Below, in pieces: positions 56,953-64,000 of a stretch of DNA of 64,000 nt. The notes beneath the pieces were generated by a model that saw only the letters and a program-made list of their open reading frames with translations, made no database searches and was not told the origin of the DNA. Made by a program: the position numbers and the translations under genes. Positions within the stretch are counted from its first letter, which is position 1, and every line of letters begins with the position of its first letter. Source of the DNA: Turnera subulata (taxonomy: Eukaryota > Streptophyta > Magnoliopsida > Malpighiales > Passifloraceae); the NCBI GenBank assembly GCA_028386065.3, contig JAKUCV010005474.1, forward strand, positions 2,700 to 66,699. Reading direction: 5' to 3'.

Positions 56953-57722
56953 TAAAGCTAGTTGGACAATGACAAAAGGTAATTGAAATCGAATATTTGA
57001 GGAGAGACCGAACCTCTACCACATCCAAGCATATGGTTATGTTTTTTTTGTCTTTCAAGAAAAAATTTAAGTTGGGAGGAAACTCTTTCAGTTCAGGGCT
57101 AGAACAAATTACCGAATTCATAGAATATATAGATTATACATCAAGAAGGACTCGTCTATCAATGGGGTTAAAACTATCAACGAATAGGAGTGTTGATTGA
57201 ACCCAACCAACAAAACCAACCCTCCATAATTATTATTATGCTTTTGTGACATGACACATGATCATCCATTGTAACAGATCAACCATTTTGTCAAGACTTT
57301 AATCATTTGATTAACAAAAGATAATGTAATTAACCAATTTTATTCTGTCCAGCTCAACTTAACAGCAACAAAAGCGTGCCTTTATTTACAACGAGGGAGC
57401 CTAGTGTTTGAGAAAAGCATATATATGCTAATTGATTAAACCAAAAGACCAAGTCAATTATTTGTAACTACCGGCTTTTATGAAAGCTGCTTTCACGATA
57501 TGCAGGCTTTCGAATCTTTTAATCCCAAGCCTTACTACCAAAAAAGCGTGGTTTTTGAAATCGGTCTATAAATCATCTCCCAAAAGAAAAAAAAAAAACA
57601 AAAACTGGTAGTATATATATAATATAAAGTAGGTCACGCCGGTTTTTGTTTATAGAGTTTGCATCTACAAATGTCTCGTGCTACCGGCTTTTGAGGTGGT
57701 GACTTTGCAACTAACCTTCTTG
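56953..57722. repeat. Duplicated upstream segment without a gene, partner of 40478-41039
   Basis: Aligns with 40478-41039. It carries an extra 194 bases (57042-57235) flanked by TTATG (57037-57041 and 57236-57240). No amidase exon follows it, so it looks like the broken start of another duplication unit. Confidence 0.75.
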
Positions 57723-57869
57723 ATACTATTCTTGTTGCAATGCAATTTATTAAAGGATTTCATTTGTTAATAGAAAAATTCTTTGATATGGGCACATAAA
57801 TCGCACGAAGAGCAAAGGTTTGGTAGATTTGAATTTATTATATGCTCTACTAAGTTAAAAAAATCAGTT

Positions 57870-58142
57870 TTATGCTAGCTCGAGCATACTTTGCAGAAGG
57901 ATTGCTGAATTGATGAGAAATGACTGATGTATTGAGGTGATGCATATATAGAGAAGTTAATTCTTGTGCTGACTTTTATGCCAACAAAGGCACTGACATG
58001 GCCGGTTACATGGAACGATATAATGAATCTTGTTCCCAAATTAGATCCTTTTTGTTTAAAGACTTGATTGGAGTTACTGACTCCAGGATTGTAACTACTA
58101 GTTAAATAATAAAGGCTGTTAAGCCCCTCTTCTCACCAAAAA
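57870..58142 (+). mobile_element. Short 5'-truncated LINE tail
   Basis: Flanked by an identical 18-bp target duplication AAGTTAAAAAAATCAGTT (57852-57869 and 58143-58160) and ending in an A-run. Its decayed frame contains YREVNSCADFYANKGTDM, the end of the LINE RNase H domain. Confidence 0.8.
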
Positions 58143-58160
58143 AAGTTAAAAAAATCAGTT

Positions 58161-60172
58161 CAACTTCTCATATTGCCAATTAATTGGCTATGTTTCTCAT
58201 AAAAAAGAATTAATTGGTTATGTTAGCAAAACCTTCACTACTCACAAAAATGTCAAAGAAAGGGACATGCTACTTAGCCGACGAATGCAGACAAATGCTG
58301 GCCATGAGTGGCAAGTGGCTGTTCAACCTATCTAGATACAAAAAACACAAGTACAACCTCTTCTAAGTTCTAAGAAGCGGAACTCAATAATTAGTCTGAC
58401 TGTATATGGGTCTTCTAATATTCTTCAAAGCTCTTTGGATAAATTGTCCACTTCAATTTGTTACAAAACCAGACTGATTATTTGAAACAAATTGTGTTCA
58501 AGAAAGTGTTCAAATTAAACATTGTTAATTAGAGTAGTAAACCAACGGACATGGTTCTTGAGGAATATATCATCTTTCCCCCGCACGCGCACAGTAGCCC
58601 CCAACCACTAAAAATTCTTTGATTTCTTTTTAACGTTTTTCTTCATGTTATGGGTTGTTGTCTATAGTTGACACAGCAACGACCATTACTGAAACCTCCG
58701 TGGAATACGGGGTCAATGGCTTTATGATTCCTCCCTCTCCTAAGAATTCCAAGTTTCAGTTTCAGTTTATCTTTGGCTATTTGCTTTCGCTACTTCCTCC
58801 ATGCACCATATCATGAGTTCATCACTTATAAAACCTAGTTGCGAAGACAATTGCTTGTCCTTAATTTCGATATTTTTGAATGTCTCTTTCGATTCTTGAT
58901 GTGATTGGACAATCCTCATGAGATAATAATATTCATCACCCATTCAATTATAAATTATGGATGACATTGAATCACCTATATATGCACCTTATATATTTAT
59001 TAGTATATTTATGAAGTATTGCGCACGGATTGGTTTCTATCTTCCAGTATTATAAAAAATTAAAAAGTAGTTCTAAAACATTTCTATTGTTTTTTCCCGT
59101 TAACCTCTAAGAAAAAATACATTATTTAATTAAAAAATCCAATTGGAATAATTACATTTGGACAATCTCGCAGGAAAAAAAATCTATTGCGCAAACCGGA
59201 AAGTAGAGTTTTTCTTCCCCATCATCTTTTTTGCTCTCATGTGATACGTATAAAAGATTTAACCGTATGTGCCCAAAAACATTTAATTAATATGATAATT
59301 CTTCTTTTGATAAATCTAGTACTATTTGAAATGTATAAGACTTTATAATCTCAAATTCCCCAAATTTTCTATCTTGAGTTACTTTTTCCATCAGAAATTC
59401 TAATCCAACAGCATTATTTTTGCGCTTGGTACTCTTGCCAAGTCAGTGCATAGTCATATAGTATAACCATGCTCTTCTGGTGGAGTTATTACCCATCAAT
59501 CATGTCCTCCCTCTTCGTACCAACCTAATTTAATAGCAGACTTCAAAATCTATCTGTATATGCCCTCCTTCCCCTAATTTCATAAATGAAATTATATTCT
59601 GTGTGGTCTGCAAATTTTTTTTTTTTAGGTTACAATTGTATAAATGCATATCAAACTCAAAACGACAAGATATAGCAGGACTCGATGATGAAGTTATGGT
59701 GCACGAGAAAACAATGCCGTACAGATTTTCTATTAGTCTGTCACATCTTCTTTCTTATAGTATTTTGAATTGTTTTATTTTTTATTTTATTATTACTCTC
59801 GATCAGATTATTATTAGTTACTACAGGCAATACTTTAATCTGGTGATTAATTTTCTATCCACTTTTCCCGCTGGTCCCACCACATATATGATTTCTGCTC
59901 TCGCTGACCAAATTCCCCGAACCTACTATCACGGAGAGATATGTTTTAGCAATTAGCACCAAGTAATGCTAAGCATGTATTGTAGCAGCAAGTAGCTGCC
60001 TCTAATAGAAATATGATAAGACTTCCCGTATCATTCCAAATCGAATTGATTTAGAAGAGAATACAGTCCTCAGGCACAGATTTTTCTTCATTTTTCCATG
60101 GGAAACTTTCCCATCGGGGTCTTCAAATCATCATGTATATGATATGAGTTTGTAGGAGTGTTTTTAAAAATG
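58161..60172. other. Intergenic region
   Basis: AT-rich. Open frames are short and show no family resemblance. No RNA gene or transposon end recognised. Confidence 0.5.
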
Positions 60173-60181
60173 AAATCTTGA

Positions 60182-60341
60182 CGAATGCGGGTTGATCCAA
60201 GTAGTAAGCAACTTTGTTCAGCTTAAGCGGATCTTGGGTTCTAATCTTCGTATACGCAGAGCATATCCAAGTGTGCACGACCCGGATCGGATCCGGATTA
60301 ATAAGGGCAAAAAGTTTCGGATACCCAATGAAAAAAAAACA
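60182..60341 (+). mobile_element. tRNA-type SINE
   Basis: About 160 bases with an A-box-like 'gatccaagtagtaagc', a B-box-like GGTTCTAATCT (60237-60247) and a 3' A-run. The 9-bp target duplication AAATCTTGA is at 60173-60181 and 60342-60350. No protein is encoded, as expected. Confidence 0.75.
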
Positions 60342-60862
60342 AAATCTTGATTTTCTTTTTCCTATAAAACTTGGAGTTTGACAGTTGACTCCCTCATTTG
60401 CTAGTTGCTTTGGTTTATGAAAATTCATGTTGCAACCCTACACTTTTTTCGCCTCACTTGCATCAATTGGATACAAGTTTTTGTTTCTTTATCTTTGTCT
60501 GTTAAAGTTACGCTCAGCTTGTGCTTAATAAAGCCGTTTCTATCGTACCTTAAATATACAGCTAGGAGGTCCACTTTTTCTAATGAAGGCCAATTAAATG
60601 TCCTACAGGACTGATAATATTGTTGTATTTTCTTCCTAGTGAGACCCGCGAGGTAAATTTAAATTTTTCATTTTCTCTAACCCGTCGATACGTTCTTATA
60701 AACTTGATATGTTTTACGATAAAAGAAGAAACTTAATATGTCCTAAACAGTCTTGACAAAAAATATATGTTTTACACGTTTCCATGTGATCAAAGCACAT
60801 TCGAAATAATTCATTAATTGAGGTCATATATACCACCTTATGGTTAATTTTTTATTTTTGAG

Positions 60863-61051
60863 TTTTTTTTTTTTTGATAATGATGCGAACCTTCATTAAT
60901 CAGTAAAAGAAGTTACAGCATCAACATTGGCTAACTCGAGGATATGCCCAGGTGCACTCTCGATGTAAATCCCAAGTTCAGGGATAGTTGGTGCTAATTG
61001 AGCCAAACCATGAGCTACCTTATTACCCTTATTACCTTATTAGGCGGCTAG
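60863..61051 (-). mobile_element. Short 5'-truncated LINE tail, - strand
   Basis: On the - strand it encodes KVAHGLAQLAPTIPELGIYI, then ESAPGHILELANVDAVTSFTD and a stop, then a short 3' end and a poly(A) (T-run 60863-60875). This is the end of a plant LINE RNase H domain. Imperfect target duplications 'ggttaatt..atttttgag' flank it (60842-60862 and 61052-61068). Confidence 0.75.
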
Positions 61052-61068
61052 GGTTAATTGATTTTTGA

Positions 61069-62199
61069 GTATTTTCTTACTCCGCAGTAATTGATCTTGT
61101 TTGCATCCGTTTAATTTTATCCGTTTTCACTTCCGCCATATTTAATTTTTTTTGACGAATTTGTAAGATAGTCCTCCTGAGTTTTCAAATTTAACATATA
61201 GGCCCATCCGGATTTAGTAATATGGTCCTTATGTTATATATTTTTTTTCATAATTTCTCAATTGGTACTATATTTATTGACTTAATTGTATTTTAATACA
61301 CTAAAAAATCTTAATATTAAGATAATAAATATTTATTTATTTATCATAGCTTATGTAATATATAAATAATTGTGTTTATAATTCTTTTGTAATGTGCATA
61401 CATTTATATATTGATAAAAAAGTTTTTAAGATATTGATAAATTTTAATTATTTTTCATAAAAATATATAAAGAATAAATATGATTAAACTAACAATAAAA
61501 ATAGTTATAATCACTAATACAAAGACATCAAATTCAATTACTTTTTACATATTATTTAGCAGTGCACATAATTAATAATTTTTGGTCCCCTCTCAAAATA
61601 ATGTTTAGCTTTGCCATAAGATATAGTATATTATATATTACCATGATGAAATAACAATACCAAGTAGAATTTTTTTTTAGATAAGGTTACCAAGTAGAAT
61701 TATGAGATCTAAAAATTCAAAAGTATCTCCATTTTCGTAAAAGTATTTTAAAATGTTCAAGTAAAACAAAGGTGCCCAACTTTTCATGCTCACATCAGTG
61801 AACCTTGTCAAATAAAACGTATATGTACCTCAGGTGTTATTTTTTTTGGATAGAATACCACAGGTGTTATTTCCTAATCCCAAATATCATAAATCTGATT
61901 TTATAGAAAAGAAAAATCCCAATCTCATACTTCTCCTCAGAAATGGTAATCCACCAACAGGGCAAAGTGGTTCGAGGTCTATTAAGTATTAATTGGTTTC
62001 CCTGTTCTTGGGATTCGTGTGTGGACCCTTCAACCTCCTCCGTGGATTCTTCTGTCTCAGTCCCCTCATCCTCCACCACCAAACTCCAAAGTCTTCCCAT
62101 ATAGGAATGAAATTTCAAAGAAAGTAAGGCAAAAATCTAAACAAAACCCCATTTTTGCAACTTTAAAATTCAAAACACGAAACACACAAAACTCCTCCC
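61069..62199. other. Intergenic region upstream of the IRX15-like gene
   Basis: Very AT-rich to about 61950, then mixed composition leading into the promoter and leader of the next gene. No other gene seen. Confidence 0.5.
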
Positions 62200-62207
62200 C
62201 ATAAATC
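62200..62207 (+). promoter_or_regulatory. TATA-like element of the IRX15-like gene
   Basis: CATAAATC lies 58-65 bases before the ATG at 62265, followed by a pyrimidine-rich leader (62218-62250), a common arrangement in plant promoters. Confidence 0.4.
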
Positions 62208-62264
62208 CTCTTTAAGCCTCCCTTCCCTTCCCCTCTTTAGTCTCCAAAACAAACCTTTGAGCAA

Positions 62265-63281
62265 ATGAAGAATAACAACACCAACACCAAAGTCATCCTC
62301 CTCCACCCATCAATCCACAAACCCCAACCTCCCCATCACCACCACCACCACCACCGCCTTTGGTTGCTCTTCATAGTCACTTTCTTCACCGTAGCTTTCA
62401 CTTTCACCCTCTTCACCGCCACGTTACCCGCCAACCCCACAACCACTTCCACCCGACCCGGCACCTCCACCGGCCCTCTCCCGCCCTCCGTCGCCAATGC
62501 CCTCCTCCACTACGCCGCCACCTCCAACTCCACCACCCCCCACATGTCCTCCGCCGAGCTCTCCGCCGTCGCCTCCGCCCTCCAAGACTGCTCGTCCTCC
62601 CCTTGCAACTTCCTCGTCTTCGGGCTCACCCACGAGACCCTTCTGTGGAAATCGCTCAACTTCCACGGCAGAACAATCTTCCTCGACGAGAGCGAGTACT
62701 TCGTCTCCAACTTCGAAAAAACCCACCCGGACATCGAAGCCTACGACATACAGTACACCACCAAAGTGAGCCAAAAGACGGAGCTTTTGGAGGAAACAAG
62801 GGAGCGGGTCAAGGACGAGTGCCGGCCGGTGCAGAATCTGCTCTTCTCGGATTGCAGGCTCGGGATAAACGACATGCCAAACCACATCTACGACATTGCA
62901 TGGGACGTGATACTCATCGACGGGCCTCGCGGGTACTTCGCGGCGGCGCCCGGGAGGATGTCGGCGATATTCACAGCCGCCGTGATGGCGAGGAGCAAGA
63001 AGGGTAAAGCGTCTGGCGGCGGTGTTGAGAAGAAGGAAACCCATGTCTTCGTCCATGAGATTGACAGAGAAGTGGAAAGGGTTTATAGTGAGGAGTTTTT
63101 GTGCGAAGAGAACTTGGTAGAGACGGTGGATTCGTTGGGGCACTTTATGGTGGAGACAATGGAGCCTAATAGCTTCGTTTTCTGTAAGAATTCGACATCA
63201 TCATCGTCCTCATCATCTTCTCCATCATCCGAGACTAGAACAGTGTCTTTATCATCAGGGCATGATGATGATGATGATTAG
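62265..63281 (+). CDS. IRX15-L: IRX15/IRX15-LIKE DUF579 xylan-biosynthesis protein
   Basis: A single exon encodes 338 residues. It is a type II Golgi membrane protein by layout: a short basic, His-rich tail (HHHHHHHR at 24-31), one hydrophobic anchor (about 32-53), a Thr/Pro-rich stem and a DUF579 domain (about 75-305). Diagnostic stretches are [20 protein letters not shown] (114-133), the SAM-type acid motif [27 protein letters not shown] (185-204), [31 protein letters not shown] and [13 protein letters not shown]. The [12 protein letters not shown] and [13 protein letters not shown] wording is that of IRX15/IRX15-L rather than the glucuronoxylan methyltransferases GXM1-3. IRX15 proteins are needed for normal xylan in secondary walls, and their biochemical activity is unsettled. 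The tail is a Ser run plus DDDDD. The coding region is much richer in GC than its flanks, especially before residue 130. Confidence 0.93.
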   Translation: MKNNNTNTKVILLHPSIHKPQPPHHHHHHHRLWLLFIVTFFTVAFTFTLFTATLPANPTTTSTRPGTSTGPLPPSVANALLHYAATSNSTTPHMSSAELSAVASALQDCSSSPCNFLVFGLTHETLLWKSLNFHGRTIFLDESEYFVSNFEKTHPDIEAYDIQYTTKVSQKTELLEETRERVKDECRPVQNLLFSDCRLGINDMPNHIYDIAWDVILIDGPRGYFAAAPGRMSAIFTAAVMARSKKGKASGGGVEKKETHVFVHEIDREVERVYSEEFLCEENLVETVDSLGHFMVETMEPNSFVFCKNSTSSSSSSSSPSSETRTVSLSSGHDDDDD

Positions 63282-64000
63282 AATGTGGGTTTTTTAGATT
63301 GGTTGCTACTTAATTGTATAATTGCATCCTTTTGCTGGTTCTTAAAACTTTTAGTTTTCTATATAGAATTGTAATTTTTATAGGTCTAAACGGAGAAAAG
63401 AAGTATCTCCAAAATTCAAATGAATGAGGAACAATCAAGTGCCGGATTACTCAAAATTTTTAACTTTTTTCTTTTGTGTCTAATCATGTTTAGATGTGGT
63501 GCGCATAAAGGTGGGAAAGGTGTTTAAAAAAATGAATTGAACATTTGATGGGTCTTTAATTTGGTTTAGTCAAGTGATGGAAAAGGAGTATTTTGAATTG
63601 GTGACTTAATATGTTTGTGCTTTGCACCTATAATTGCATTATTACACCATAGTTGAGTGTCATTTAGACAGTTACAAATGTTCCAAAAATGGTGCGTTTT
63701 CCATTACAAAAAAAGCAAACAAAAGGCATGGACACAACTCAAACAAGGAAAGGCAAGCGAGTGAAGCGAGGAATCTGTCGGTGATGGTACTTCTGGAGAG
63801 GACCCTACCCTACTGGAGTATAAGGTTATAGTAATCGGAAATTACACGCGCTCCATTATGACGTGTTACACAACGCGTGATATATTGGTTACAACTTAGA
63901 CGGCTTCGAGGTTGAGGAGGAGACAAGAAGGAAAGGGATCGTGGAATTTTCGTGGGATTTGGTGCTGCCGGATAATCTGCCAGCAGTGAAAGAAAACAAT
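63282..64000. other. 3' flank of the IRX15-like gene
   Basis: AT-rich 3' untranslated and flanking DNA. No further gene supportable before the window ends. Confidence 0.5.

Noticed and set aside
62360..63143. Alternative-frame ORFs of 74-239 codons on both strands within the IRX15-like gene
   Set aside because: Shadows of a GC-rich coding region. The 62265-63281 frame matches a known family along its length.
1..64000. tRNA, rRNA, snoRNA or CRISPR features
   Set aside because: None recognised on reading both strands. The only tRNA-like sequence is the promoter of the SINE at 60182-60341.

Overview
This is a nuclear chromosome segment from a flowering plant, most likely a eudicot. The genes have many introns, AT-rich non-coding DNA and plant-type TATA boxes. 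Their products belong to plant families: a fatty acid amide hydrolase, a gibberellin 2-oxidase-like enzyme and an IRX15-type xylan protein. At least half of the window is transposable-element DNA. The species cannot be read from the sequence.

Host genes. (1) A local tandem family of FAAH-type amidase genes, all on the + strand. Copy 1 enters from the left edge and only its last two exons are visible (790-1031). Copy 2 (16101-20816) is intact: 20 exons, 603 residues and a complete Lys-Ser-Ser triad. Copy 3 (30920-32850) is a pseudogene with two large internal deletions. Copy 4 (42169-56686) is a pseudogene with frameshifts, split by an 8.9 kb retrotransposon in intron 17. A further upstream-region duplicate without a gene lies at 56953-57722. 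(2) A three-exon 2-oxoglutarate dioxygenase on the - strand (23952-25786, 342 residues). (3) A single-exon IRX15-like DUF579 gene (62265-63281) at the right end. Two small genes are less certain: a spliced 79-residue ORF with two DLN motifs (33518-34143) and a 91-residue coiled-coil ORF (38954-39229).

Mobile DNA. One family of very long LTRs (about 3.0-4.4 kb, TG...CA ends, 5-bp target duplications) dominates. There is a truncated LTR at 1-630, a solo LTR nested in another solo LTR (4229-7247 inside 3047-9673), a third solo LTR (10301-14668), and one complete element (46714-55609). The complete element has two LTRs, an initiator-Met-type primer-binding site and a polypurine tract, but no gag-pol. 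Its 2.45 kb interior instead carries two small genes on the strand opposite to the retroelement, each behind a TATA box. A second, diverged copy of one of these genes lies at 34548-35231. Comparing the two copies shows mostly silent differences, so the protein appears to have been under selection. A related but distinct solo LTR (35840-38904) sits just upstream of the coiled-coil ORF. The window also holds a Helitron remnant with two RPA-like exons (9709-15563), a 5'-truncated plant L1-type LINE (27578-30561), two short LINE tails and a tRNA-type SINE.

Most notable signals: the gag-pol-less LTR element with conserved antisense genes; arrays of small palindromes inside the LTRs whose stems change sequence while staying complementary; and a 55-bp block conserved in every LTR copy. 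The intact amidase copy is the only one of the three visible upstream regions that keeps its TATA box.
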